Assembly (NCBI GenBank): GCA_017448455.1 | Contig: JAFSLL010000102.1 | Coordinates: forward strand, 1 to 40,361 | DNA: 40,361 bases | From: Oscillospiraceae bacterium | Lineage (GTDB): Bacteria; Bacillota; Clostridia; Oscillospirales; Oscillospiraceae | Direction: 5' to 3' | Shown: positions 8,634 to 16,091 of the stretch, piece by piece | How the letters are laid out: each line of letters begins with the position of its first letter | How positions within the stretch are numbered: the stretch's first letter is position 1 | The notes under the pieces: generated by a model | Seen by the model: only the letters and a program-made list of their open reading frames with translations | Databases searched by the model: none | Told to the model about the DNA's origin: nothing | Position numbers and translations under genes: made by a program

Positions 8634-9005
8634 TTATCTGGCGCCGGCCCGTCTTTGCACCTTGATCTCCAGCCACACGCCGCGTTCTTCTACGTTGTCG
8701 ATGCTGATCACTTCATACGGGAGCGGGTCATCGCCCTTGTAGATGATCAGTTTCGGGTCGAGAAGTTTTCGGGAAAAGCGGGTGGTGATCGTCGCAGGCT
8801 CGCGGATCTCCAACTGCATAGACTGGAAAACCTCGGTGCCATGAGCATTGACCCATTTGCACATGCAGGGGACGTCTTTGCCGTTAGCTTTGCCGAAAAC
8901 ATTGACCTCGGCCTCCTGCGGGTATCCTTCGCCGTCCAGCCCCCGGTTGATGCGCTTGAAATATACCGGCGTGCGGAGCTCTCCGGGATTGGCGGATTTG
9001 CTCAT
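8634..9005 (-). CDS. Head-tail adaptor / head closure protein (SPP1 gp16-like)
   Basis: 123 residues, ATG at 9005 overlapping the stop of the upstream gene (ATGA). It begins SANPGELRTPVYFKRINRG and contains MQLEIREPATITTRFSRKLLDP and LPYEVISIDNVEERGVWLEIKVQR. This is the normal layout of the phage head-tail joining family: a small beta-barrel that plugs the connector after packaging. The order connector, adaptor, gp10-like, major tail protein is the standard one. No anomalies are seen. Confidence 0.88.
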   Translation of the reverse strand: MSKSANPGELRTPVYFKRINRGLDGEGYPQEAEVNVFGKANGKDVPCMCKWVNAHGTEVFQSMQLEIREPATITTRFSRKLLDPKLIIYKGDDPLPYEVISIDNVEERGVWLEIKVQRRAGAR

Positions 9006-9331
9006 TCGTCCTCACTCTCCTCCGTGGAGATTTCGGGAGCCGGGTCCTCCGTGGCATAGCGGAGCTGGAGCACAAAGGAGTCCGTCATCTTCTTCTTCGT
9101 TTCCAGGGCGGTTGCTTGGTACGTCCCCGAAACCTGCAGGCCTCGGTTGTCGTAGTACCAGGCAGCCAGCGACTTGATGAACAAGTCATACTGGGCGTTA
9201 TTGGAAAACTCACGGACTCCCGCCGTGCGCGCTTCGGATCTGGCAGAGGCCAGCCAGCCCTCGAGCTGTTCATCCGTCGTCTCAGGCGAGGGATTCAGAT
9301 ATGCCCGAAAGCTGTCAACCGTTACTGCCAT
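9002..9331 (-). CDS. Head-tail connector protein (HK97 gp6-like)
   Basis: 109 residues, ATG preceded by GAGGAGGTG located right after the stop of the capsid extension frame. The protein is mostly helical: TVDSFRAYLNPSPETTDEQL, a helix with EGWLASARSEARTAG, and FIKSLAAWYYDNRGL, then an acidic C-terminal tail. This is the helical fold of gp6/gp15-type connectors, which form the ring under the portal. Its ribosome site being placed just behind the frameshift extension stop suggests the phage keeps capsid, extension and connector as one expression unit. Confidence 0.85.
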   Translation of the reverse strand: MAVTVDSFRAYLNPSPETTDEQLEGWLASARSEARTAGVREFSNNAQYDLFIKSLAAWYYDNRGLQVSGTYQATALETKKKMTDSFVLQLRYATEDPAPEISTEESEDE

Positions 9332-9345
9332 CCGTCAGCACCTCC

Positions 9346-10838
9346 TCATTCGGATTTGGTGACTGTTACGGTGTAGGTCTTTTCGAGCGTCGGCCCGGTG
9401 CCATCCGTGACCTTGATGGTCAGAACATTCTCACCGGCGCTCCAACTCGCGTTGCTGCCGTTGGTGACTTCGGTGGTTCCGTTCTTGATCTCAATGGTGG
9501 CGGTATCATCCGCAGCCGTTGCCGTGACCTTGTTGGAGGCATTGGTGGTCGTGGCTGTGTACGCCGTCACGTCAGGATCGAAGGACGGCGTAAGGGTGAG
9601 CGAACCAATCGTCAGCCCCGAAAGGTTCGCATTTAAGGGTTTACGATCGCCAGGCGGAACGCGCTCTTGAGACGGATCTGCTGATCGCCCCAGGCGGTGA
9701 GCACCCAGTAGTACTCGCCCTTCTTCGCGTCCTTGTCGGTCTCGAAGATGGTGCCGATATCGTAGTTGATACCGTAGAAGCTGAAATCGCCGACCACGGG
9801 AATGGTGGCCTTGTCGCAGAACACCACGGGGTAGCCGAGAATGGACTGCGGCTTGGAGCCGAACAGCGCCTCGCTGTCGTTCGCCAGGGACTTGACCATG
9901 GCGAAGTAGTCGGACTTCTTCATGACGACAGAAGCGTTCACGGCGAAGTCGTCGGCCAGGTCGCCAAGCGCCGCAACGATCGCTTCATACATGGTCGCGC
10001 CTTCCTTTGCCGTGATGGCGTAGGTGAGGACGCTCTCCGAAGTGTAGGAGGTGTAGTCGTAGAAGCTCATGTGGCGGTGCACGGAATCGGGGGTGCCGCT
10101 GTTGTAGATGGCGGTGGCGCTCTTGAAGGCAAAGAACTTCTCGCGCTTCGCCAGAGCGGAGCGGAGGGCGCCCTCGACCGCATTGACGACATCCAGATCG
10201 GTGCCGTGCAGAACGGTGTCCTTGATGGTCGCGCTGACCTTCGCTTTCATCCGGCCATAGACAACGGTATCGCCCTCCATGGCGATCTCATTGGCGGTCT
10301 GCTGGTCGGTGACGTCAGCCAGATCAGCGTCCTCGATGGTGAAGCCGAGCTTGGGCTCTTCCAGACCGGTGATGTTGGTGATCCTGGCAATGTTGCGCAG
10401 GGGGTTGATCTCAAAGGGCTCGATCAGGAGCTCGCGGGCCAGGTTGGTGGGCAGGAGCTTATCGCCATTGCCGAGGTCAGCGGTCGCGGCGGGGATAGCG
10501 CCGAGGCCTTCATAGGACTTGCCGGACACGGTGCCCATGATGGCATCGCGGTAGAAATCGGCCTTGGCCTTGATCTTGGCCTCTTTCTCGGTCATGCCGG
10601 TACCGGCACCGCCGCCGCTCTGCATAGCGAGAACGGCCTTCTGACGCTTCTCTTCCACGTCGTGGGACTTCTGCAGAATATCGATGCGCTTGGTCAGCTC
10701 GTCCATCTTCTTCTGCTTGGCCTCAATCTCCTCGATCGGGGTGTTGGGGTCGGCGGCCTTCTCGTTGATGTAGTCGGCGATGCCTTTCCGCTCATTCTCC
10801 AGAGCGAAGATCTTTTCTTTCATTTCGAACAGGGTCAT
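9346..10838 (-). CDS. Major capsid protein with Ig/cadherin-like extension (predicted -1 frameshift product)
   Basis: Predicted 497-residue minor form. The 401-residue capsid frame ends GTA AAC CCT TAA. Slipping back one base on A AAC CCT (9642-9636) makes the ribosome read TTA AAT GCG and on for 96 codons to a TGA at 9346. The added part contains ANLSGLTIGSLTLTPSF, EIKNGTTEVTNGS, SWSAGENVLTIKV and TYTVTVTKSE. It closely matches the domain fused to the major tail protein. The frame has no start codon with a ribosome site, and its coding begins exactly at the slip site. Ig-like capsid decorations made by frameshift are known in other tailed phages. That the shift occurs here is inferred from sequence. 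Confidence 0.82.
9600..9642 (-). promoter_or_regulatory. Programmed -1 frameshift signal at the end of the capsid gene
   Basis: The heptamer AAACCCT (9642-9636) is an X XXY YYZ site in the correct phase, and its last codon directly precedes the TAA stop. After a 5-base spacer, arm GCGAACC (9630-9624) pairs perfectly with GGTTCGC (9606-9600) around a 17-base loop. The loop bases GACG could also pair with CGTC further downstream, making a pseudoknot possible. Slip site, spacer and stem follow the textbook arrangement. Confidence 0.8.
9633..10838 (-). CDS. Major capsid protein (HK97 fold)
   Basis: 401 residues, ATG overlapping the stop of the prohead protease gene (ATGA) and preceded by GAAAGGAAG. 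The first 100 residues are charged coiled coil (FALENERKGIADYINEKA, then KQKKMDELTKRIDILQ), matching the HK97 scaffold-like delta domain removed by the protease upstream. The shell domain follows, with KLLPTNLARELLIEPFEINP, ITGLEEPKLGFTI, ANEIAMEGDTVVYGRMK, the KVSATIKDTVLHGT segment, FFAFKSATAIYNSGTPDSVH in the E-loop to P-domain region and VVMKKSDYFAMVKSLAN. The Asn-Pro at the very end is encoded by the slip heptamer. Expected to be the dominant form of the shell protein. Confidence 0.93.
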   Translation of the reverse strand: MTLFEMKEKIFALENERKGIADYINEKAADPNTPIEEIEAKQKKMDELTKRIDILQKSHDVEEKRQKAVLAMQSGGGAGTGMTEKEAKIKAKADFYRDAIMGTVSGKSYEGLGAIPAATADLGNGDKLLPTNLARELLIEPFEINPLRNIARITNITGLEEPKLGFTIEDADLADVTDQQTANEIAMEGDTVVYGRMKAKVSATIKDTVLHGTDLDVVNAVEGALRSALAKREKFFAFKSATAIYNSGTPDSVHRHMSFYDYTSYTSESVLTYAITAKEGATMYEAIVAALGDLADDFAVNASVVMKKSDYFAMVKSLANDSEALFGSKPQSILGYPVVFCDKATIPVVGDFSFYGINYDIGTIFETDKDAKKGEYYWVLTAWGDQQIRLKSAFRLAIVNP

Positions 10839-11662
10839 TTCTGATACTTCCTTTCATAGTTTTTGATGATTTTTTCGGATTCACTGAGGATCTTCTTGCG
10901 GGCAGCGCGGTCTTCGGCGCTCATGGTGGAGCGCTGCATGAGCTTCAGGAGCTCCTGGAACTTGGGGTGTTCGCTCAAATCCGGGCAGGACAGAAGAGTG
11001 TCGAATGCGTCGTCGACTTCATGATCGGTGACAGACTTGATTACTCCCGCATTCCGCTGGGCGGGAACAGCGACAAAGGAAAGCTCGTAGGCGTCTGTGG
11101 GATCTTCCAGATTGACATAGCAATAGCCCTCGCCTGGGTACGTCTCACCTTTCTTGTGGTGGTTTTCGCATTCGTACTCCCACGAGGACCAGTTCATACG
11201 GAACGAAGTGCCGCACAGTGAACATGTCTTCTTGGAAATCCGGCATCCGACAGATACCTCTTTCAAAATGCCGCCCTCGATTGCATCGATCGTCGACTTG
11301 GTCTCTTCCGTGTTCAGCATGTATGCCTTGCCGACAAGTCTCCTGAGCGGTTCTCCCGCTTGGTTCTGATCCGTGGTTTTCTGCACTTCGCAGGCATAGA
11401 TCCGGCACATCTGCTGATCCGCAGACCAATAGTGATCGCGGATAACGGTCTTCCCGACAAACAATTCGGCAAGTTTATCCAGCGTCTTGTTGGTGAATCG
11501 TTCCAGATCCCGGTCGATGTCGTTGTCGCACATAACCACGGAGAAGCAGTAGACTTCCTCCGGGGTAAGCTCCCTTTTGCTGAACTGGTTGATCAGAGCA
11601 ATGTCCGCCTGGGCATCGGCGCTCTTCACAGCCAAAGTCAGAGATTTCAGTACTTTTGCCAA
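10835..11662 (-). CDS. Prohead maturation protease (HK97 family, S78-like) with Cys/His cluster
   Basis: 275 residues. The start is TTG at 11662, supported by AAAGGAGGGG six to seven bases upstream and no better ATG. The family signature is clear: VVMCDNDIDRDLERF, a candidate catalytic His at 77 (VIRDHYWS), Ser at 137 (LKEVSVGC) and the closing AYELSFVAVPAQRNAGV. Between Ser137 and that strand lies an insertion with Cys147, Cys150, Cys165 and His168/169, which could bind zinc. Such insertions occur in some phage proteases. The protein trims scaffold and capsid N-termini inside the prohead. The C-terminal helix region is probably the scaffolding part, since no separate scaffold gene is present. 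Confidence 0.88.
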   Translation of the reverse strand: MAKVLKSLTLAVKSADAQADIALINQFSKRELTPEEVYCFSVVMCDNDIDRDLERFTNKTLDKLAELFVGKTVIRDHYWSADQQMCRIYACEVQKTTDQNQAGEPLRRLVGKAYMLNTEETKSTIDAIEGGILKEVSVGCRISKKTCSLCGTSFRMNWSSWEYECENHHKKGETYPGEGYCYVNLEDPTDAYELSFVAVPAQRNAGVIKSVTDHEVDDAFDTLLSCPDLSEHPKFQELLKLMQRSTMSAEDRAARKKILSESEKIIKNYERKYQK

Positions 11663-11704
11663 TTCAGCCCCTCCTTTCCTGTAGATTTCGCGGGGAAATG
11701 GGTA

Positions 11705-11733
11705 TAAAAAATCCGACGATTATTCATCGTCGG
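11705..11733 (-). terminator. Rho-independent terminator between portal and protease genes
   Basis: Arms CCGACGAT and ATCGTCGG pair perfectly around a 5-base loop and are followed on the minus strand by an A then T6. The hairpin overlaps the last codons and stop of the 43-residue gene. It would reduce read-through from terminase and portal into the capsid genes unless an antiterminator or further promoter acts. Confidence 0.75.
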
Positions 11734-11851
11734 TTGCGGATTGGGGATGTTCTTCCTGCGGCGTAAGAAGGTCTTTGCCGAGCTTGAATAGCACCCAACA
11801 TCGGAGCAGATGCAGCGCCTGCTCAAAATAGGTCCATTTTCGATAAGCCAT
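11720..11851 (-). CDS. Small phage protein, 43 residues, unknown function
   Basis: ATG at 11851 preceded by GAGGGTGAATGATC, ending TAA inside the terminator hairpin. The product begins MAYRKWTYFEQALHLLRCW and ends with an acidic tail PQSATDDE. Its helical first half with a Trp and aromatic residues is amphipathic. I do not recognise a family. It sits in the usual place for tiny unknown genes between portal and protease. Its position at the end of the terminase-portal transcript suggests it belongs to that unit. Confidence 0.5.
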   Translation of the reverse strand: MAYRKWTYFEQALHLLRCWVLFKLGKDLLTPQEEHPQSATDDE

Positions 11852-11892
11852 GATCATTCACCCTCGAAACGCCGCAGATCAGTCCGGGTGGA

Positions 11893-12036
11893 CTATTCTG
11901 CTTTTCCCGATGCGGACTTTTTTGCCCTCTCGATATCCTTCCTCAATGCGCTTTCGCGCCGATCAAGGGGCAGAAGGTAATACATAGAGGCGTTGATGCC
12001 GAGGGCTTCCGCCTCTTTTACAAGATCTTCATTCAT
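11893..12036 (-). CDS. Small phage protein, 47 residues, unknown function
   Basis: The ATG at 12036 overlaps the last codons of the portal gene in another frame (sequence ATGAATGA), with GGAGG upstream inside portal. The product is MNEDLVKEAEALGINAS followed by MYYLLPLDRRESALRKD and a Lys-rich end. The pattern of a charged helix, a YYLLPL turn and basic tail is that of a compact helical DNA- or protein-binding peptide, but no family is recognised. The coupled start makes real translation likely. Confidence 0.55.
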   Translation of the reverse strand: MNEDLVKEAEALGINASMYYLLPLDRRESALRKDIERAKKSASGKAE

Positions 12037-13309
12037 CCGGAGGCTCCTCTTCTTTGGGCGGCAGGGCTACCGGCTCCCGCTTCCCGTTTGCCATGACTTT
12101 CGGCTTCTCGTTCACGGTATAGTCAAGCGTTGCGAGATCCTGGGAGATCATGGCATGCTTGCCTATGCCGCCCGGCAGGGCGGGCATGTTCCTCGATGCC
12201 CGGATCTCATCCGGCGTTTTCCATGCGGAGCGCACGGCCTTGTAATCGACCTCGGCCTGTGTCGCGGCGTCGGCCCGGAGGATGCTCTCCATGTTGAACT
12301 TGAAGTGATAGCCGCGCTTCCGCTGTTCAGCCGTCAGCAGTTTGCGGTCAAGCTCCTGCTCATAGGCCGTCACGATTGGGAGCATGGTCAGCATGAGGAA
12401 TTCAAGCATCTGCTGCTCCTGGGAAGTGAACGACGTATCGGAATAGTCGCCCAGTAGGTGCGGCGGGAGGTTATAGACCATAGCCACCTTCGAGCGGGTG
12501 ATCTTCTCAACCTCAAAGAGTTTGCTGTCAACCGGCGACAGGTTCATGACTTTGGCGGTGACGCCGGACTCCAACAGGAGGATGTTCCCGGAGGTCTCCC
12601 GGTAGGTCTCCATGAAGTCCTCGATCATCTGCTTCTTCTGCTCCGCACCGAGGTTTGCCGGCGCTTCGAGAACAATCGCAGAATTGACACCCTGTTCCAG
12701 TTGCTTTGCAGAGAATTCCTGGATGTTTTCGGAGTATCGAAGGGTATCAAAAAGAACGGAAACGGGGCTTATGCCGCCGATCCCGTTCGTGGAGATAAAG
12801 GGAACGTGGACCATGTAATAGTCATGCACGAGGAACTCCGGCCCTTCGTCTGGCGTGATCCTCCACCAGAGCTCCTTTGACTCCTTTTCGATGATCGGGC
12901 GCACCTTCGTCGGGTCCAGGACGTCAAGACGAAATGTGCTCTCTCCGGGAAAGAAAACCTTTAAGGCATAGCAATCTCCGGCCGTTCCTCTGCAGGCTTC
13001 CAGAGTTTTGAAGAATGTGCAGCTTGTCATATAGGGATTCGGGGCGAAAGAAACCATGTCGTTGAGGTCATTTCGCACCGGCGAAGCCCCTCTATACAAC
13101 TGCACAGGCATTGCAGAGAACGCGTTGGAGATCCGGGAGACCGCCGCAAAGATCAACTCGCTGTTTCGGAGCGTATAGTCGCCGCGGAGCCAGTGAGGGA
13201 TCCATGTCGGCCCGACGCGGAGGCGGCTCGGCGTTCTGTCGGGCGACACCAGGACTTTGGCAATGATCTGTTTTCTCCGGCGCTCCCGAAGTCTTGAAAT
13301 AATGCTCAT
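12029..13309 (-). CDS. Portal protein (HK97 family)
   Basis: 426 residues, ATG four bases after the terminase stop, with GAGGTG serving as ribosome site. Family landmarks are the basic N-terminus, SELIFAAVSRISNAFSAMP, VQLYRGASPV, a CRGTAGDCYALKVF segment, HVPFISTNGIGGISPVSVL, a core KITRSKVAMVYNLPPHLLGD and FTSQEQQMLEFLMLTMLPIV. These define the HK97-type portal, the dodecameric ring through which DNA enters and leaves the head and on which the terminase docks. The length is typical. A proline- and acid-rich tail closes the protein. Confidence 0.93.
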   Translation of the reverse strand: MSIISRLRERRRKQIIAKVLVSPDRTPSRLRVGPTWIPHWLRGDYTLRNSELIFAAVSRISNAFSAMPVQLYRGASPVRNDLNDMVSFAPNPYMTSCTFFKTLEACRGTAGDCYALKVFFPGESTFRLDVLDPTKVRPIIEKESKELWWRITPDEGPEFLVHDYYMVHVPFISTNGIGGISPVSVLFDTLRYSENIQEFSAKQLEQGVNSAIVLEAPANLGAEQKKQMIEDFMETYRETSGNILLLESGVTAKVMNLSPVDSKLFEVEKITRSKVAMVYNLPPHLLGDYSDTSFTSQEQQMLEFLMLTMLPIVTAYEQELDRKLLTAEQRKRGYHFKFNMESILRADAATQAEVDYKAVRSAWKTPDEIRASRNMPALPGGIGKHAMISQDLATLDYTVNEKPKVMANGKREPVALPPKEEEPPDE

Positions 13310-13313
13310 GCTT

Positions 13314-15029
13314 TCACCTCGCTAAGCTGATTTTGGTCGTCAGCCTCTTGTCTTTGGGGATATACAAGGGATTTCGCCTCATAAACTCCGTATGGGCGTT
13401 CAAATGGGCCGCAAAACCGTCGATTTTGCGGTATTTCGATTGCTTCGTCGGGAGGTATGTGGCGTTGACGCTGCGCTTTGTCAGTTTCACATTCCCCAGA
13501 TACCAGTTGTACATGGGGTTGTTGTTGTGGATGATATTGCCGTCGAGGAACCGCTCTTTCAGATTGTCCAGGGGGGCGGTCAGCGTGATCTCGCCCTGCC
13601 GGACGTCGTTCATGACAAAGCCCTTCTCGATCATGGCCTGGATCATCATGAACGCCTTTGCCGGGTCATATCCCACGGTTTCGATGCGGTATAGCTCCCT
13701 CTGCTTCAAAAACCACTCGACAACATAGTTGTAATCCACATATTCCCCCGGACAAACGGTGAGCCAGTTGCCTTGAATGAGCATATCCCAGTCGAGCTTT
13801 TCATGGTCCACCTTCATCTTCTTTTCGGTTGTCCATGTGTGCTCCAGAACAAAGAAATCATTTTCGGGAAGAGGAAACTCCAAACAGGCCGATGTGAAGT
13901 CCTCCGTCTCCGAAAGGTCAAAGCCGCCGTAGCAGCGAGCGCCCCGCAGACGCTCCAAATCATAGGTGCGATTGTTCTTCCGGATGGTTTTGATATCCAA
14001 AAAGGACAACTCATCCACGGAAGTCCACACATTCAGGCTTTTATTGATGAAGTTCCCGCGCTCTGCGGGGATGGATTTTACCCGCTCCCATTCGTCTTTC
14101 AGATCCTCAATGTCGAGCAGTTTGCCGAGGGACGGGTTTGCTTTCGGCCAGCAGGCGGGATCAGACGGGTCATCATCTTCGTCGATTTCGTCGATGTAGA
14201 CGAACATGCGGTCTGCGGCTCTCTGGGAAATGGCCTTGTCACCCGCGAGGATTTGCCCGCCGAGGATGTAAAAATCCATCAACGGGCCGTCGATAACCGT
14301 TCCGAGGGTGGTGATATAGATGATCATGGGCTGTTTCCGCTTCTTGATCTTGCCCTTGATCACGTTGATCAGCTTGTAGTCCCGGAACTCCTGTATTTCA
14401 TCGAACACGCCCATGTGAACATTCCGCCCGTCAAGGTTGCGGCTGTCCGACGCCAGCGGCTCGAATTTGCTGTTTTTGTAATAGGCCCCGCTCTGCGTCA
14501 CCTGGACATGCTTCGAGAGAACGGGAGAGCCGGAGATCTGCGCTCCGCACTCTGTAAATACAATCCTCGCCTGCTCTTTTGAGTTGGAAAGCGCGTAGAT
14601 CTCCGCGCCGCGCTCGTTGTCCTTGGTCAATCCATAGGCGGCGTTGCCGGCGATCATCGTGGATTTCCCGTTGCCTTGGCCTACGATAATCAGCGATTCC
14701 CGGAAGCGACGGTAGCCGGTTTTTCGGGACACCCAGCCGTACATGTTCGCTTCAACGAAATGCTGCCACGGGAGCAGTTCCGTCCGGGAGTAGGCGCCCT
14801 TGGTAGGCACGAGGAACTTTTCAATGAAATCAATCGGGCGATAACCCTTCGCAACGTCAAATACCCATGGATATTGCGGGTCCGTATAGGACTTGACCAG
14901 ATCATCAAGGAATCGCTGGCAGGCTTGAATCCGCTTTTTTCCCGAGACGATCCGGCCCTCGGTCACGTCGATGGCGTACTGATATGCCTTGGACGATTTT
15001 ACGAGGCTGGGAATGACATCGAGGCTCAT
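13314..15029 (-). CDS. terL: Terminase large subunit
   Basis: 571 residues, ATG preceded by AAAGGAGG. The ATPase half shows Walker A GQGNGKST at 117-124 and Walker B HMGVFDE at about 205-211 with its catalytic Glu, preceded by the LLPWQHFVEANMYGW adenine-side motif. The nuclease half begins with GGFDLSETEDFTSA (about 360-375; the first acidic metal ligands), then LDWDMLIQGNWL and VGYDPAKAF, typical of the RNase H-like domain. The enzyme packages DNA into the prohead and cuts the concatemer. Neighbours small terminase, HNH nuclease and portal confirm the call. Length is as expected for the family; nothing is broken. Confidence 0.95.
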   Translation of the reverse strand: MSLDVIPSLVKSSKAYQYAIDVTEGRIVSGKKRIQACQRFLDDLVKSYTDPQYPWVFDVAKGYRPIDFIEKFLVPTKGAYSRTELLPWQHFVEANMYGWVSRKTGYRRFRESLIIVGQGNGKSTMIAGNAAYGLTKDNERGAEIYALSNSKEQARIVFTECGAQISGSPVLSKHVQVTQSGAYYKNSKFEPLASDSRNLDGRNVHMGVFDEIQEFRDYKLINVIKGKIKKRKQPMIIYITTLGTVIDGPLMDFYILGGQILAGDKAISQRAADRMFVYIDEIDEDDDPSDPACWPKANPSLGKLLDIEDLKDEWERVKSIPAERGNFINKSLNVWTSVDELSFLDIKTIRKNNRTYDLERLRGARCYGGFDLSETEDFTSACLEFPLPENDFFVLEHTWTTEKKMKVDHEKLDWDMLIQGNWLTVCPGEYVDYNYVVEWFLKQRELYRIETVGYDPAKAFMMIQAMIEKGFVMNDVRQGEITLTAPLDNLKERFLDGNIIHNNNPMYNWYLGNVKLTKRSVNATYLPTKQSKYRKIDGFAAHLNAHTEFMRRNPLYIPKDKRLTTKISLAR

Positions 15030-15043
15030 GGTTGCCTCCTTTG

Positions 15044-15481
15044 TCAGAACATATCGAAATCATCCTTGTCATCACTGTCGGACAGAGGCTGAACGATAAA
15101 CCGCATGAGGATGTTGGCCGTATTGTTGGCCTGCGCTGCCGTCGCGTTGTAGGCATTGATGGCAGGATGGACATAGACGTTCTGGCGGCCTTTGACATAC
15201 TCCTTTGTCACAAGGCAGCCGTCTTCTTTGATGGCCTTCTGCAGTTCGGCCATGTGGGAGATCAGTTCGACATACCGCTGAAAGGTGGTCGTGAACATGA
15301 ACGTGTGCTCGATGCCCTTGGCCCTCGCTTTTTCGAGGATCACTTTGGCCTGCTCGTTCATGCTCAAAATCTGCTCTGCGTCTTGGTATTCGCCCTCATC
15401 CGAGGCGTTTTCCGGCTCAAAATCCGGGTTTTCTTCCTCCGGAGCGTCCGGCTCCGGCGTGTATTTGCTCTTTTTAGCCAT
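15044..15481 (-). CDS. terS: Terminase small subunit (P27 family)
   Basis: 145 residues from the ATG at 15481 (MAKKSKYTPEPDAP), chosen for its AAAGGAGGG site; an upstream in-frame ATG at 15574 lies in the terminator hairpin and is rejected. A very acidic N-terminal 50 residues is followed by helices EQAKVILEKARAKG and FQRYVELISHMAELQKAIKEDG, and a conserved VTKEYVKGRQNVYVHPAINAY then a helix of Ala/Asn. The GR..VYVHP..NAY part marks P27-type small terminases, which recognise the packaging site and regulate the large subunit. The gene starts 14 bases before terL. Confidence 0.88.
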   Translation of the reverse strand: MAKKSKYTPEPDAPEEENPDFEPENASDEGEYQDAEQILSMNEQAKVILEKARAKGIEHTFMFTTTFQRYVELISHMAELQKAIKEDGCLVTKEYVKGRQNVYVHPAINAYNATAAQANNTANILMRFIVQPLSDSDDKDDFDMF

Positions 15482-15538
15482 TTCCAGGCCCTCCTTTGGC
15501 TTTCGTTTCCGGGGGATGTAGCAATAGGGGCAAAATGC

Positions 15539-15593
15539 AAAAAGGCAGAACAGGGGCCGTTCCTTTGGTTGCAACGGCCCTTATTCTGCCTTT
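15539..15593 (-). terminator. Large hairpin terminator between HNH and terminase genes
   Basis: Outer arms AAAGGCAGAA / TTCTGCCTTT and inner arms GGGCCGTT / AACGGCCC are complementary around a short loop. On the minus strand the hairpin ends in a T-run (CCTTTTTG). It lies just upstream of terS, so the terminase-portal transcript may be separated from the HNH and PAPS/ParB transcript, or read through by antitermination. Confidence 0.7.
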
Positions 15594-15725
15594 CCTATGG
15601 GGTTTTCCAAAAAAACTTTACGCGCGATCTCTGTACGAAGGGAGAAGGTCGCGCGGTTACTTGGCGCCCGTTTTTCAACTTTGAGGGTAGGGGGGTAGCC
15701 CGCCGCCCAACTCCGACGCTCCGCG
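15594..15725. other. Non-coding gap, candidate cos (packaging end) region
   Basis: The 132 bases between the HNH gene and the terminator hold no ORF. They contain the inverted repeat CGCGCGA (15621-15627) / TCGCGCG (15649-15655) and a G-rich stretch (GGGTAGGGGGG). In cos-type phages with an HNH protein next to the small terminase, the cohesive-end site commonly sits in this spot. No cut position can be read directly, so this is a location hypothesis. Confidence 0.4.
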
Positions 15726-16091
15726 TCAATCGGCGAACTTCCATCCCTCGGTCTCCCGCCCGTCAGAGATATGTATGATTTTTACGGGCGACCCCTCGCG
15801 CTCCGAAGTTCGGGGCTTGGTCTCCTCGTGACACCACCAACAGCAGCTCGTGAGGTTGCTCAGGTCCAGCGCCAGCGCCGGGAAGTCCTCGAGCGGCTTG
15901 ATATGATGGACCTCGGTTGCAACGCCGGTGCATTTTTTTGAGATACGAAGCTGGCAAAGATAATGATCGCGCTGAAGCGCCAGCCGACGAACGCGACGCC
16001 ACGCGGGTTTATGATAGAACCCCTGTTTTTTGAGAGAGTCCTCGTTTTTTTCAGAAGACCCCCCTGCCCTTGGATGATAGCCCGACCTCAT
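15726..16091 (-). CDS. HNH endonuclease
   Basis: 121 residues, ATG overlapping the preceding stop (ATGA). The HNH core is complete: Cys46 and Cys54, catalytic motif TEVHHIKP with His62 and His63, Asn79 in LDLSNLTSCC, and the second Cys pair at Cys84/87 followed by His88 (CCWWCHEE). Phage HNH proteins beside terminase genes are known to stimulate cos cleavage by the terminase in several cos phages; adjacency to terS-terL-portal supports that role here. The protein is of normal length for stand-alone phage HNH proteins. A homing nuclease role is less likely given the position. Confidence 0.9.
   Translation of the reverse strand: MRSGYHPRAGGSSEKNEDSLKKQGFYHKPAWRRVRRLALQRDHYLCQLRISKKCTGVATEVHHIKPLEDFPALALDLSNLTSCCWWCHEETKPRTSEREGSPVKIIHISDGRETEGWKFAD

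Noticed and set aside
9346-9570. Independent small gene behind the capsid starting at GTG 9570
   Set aside because: The start has no ribosome site and lies inside the domain; the homologous coding begins 22 codons earlier, exactly at the frameshift site.
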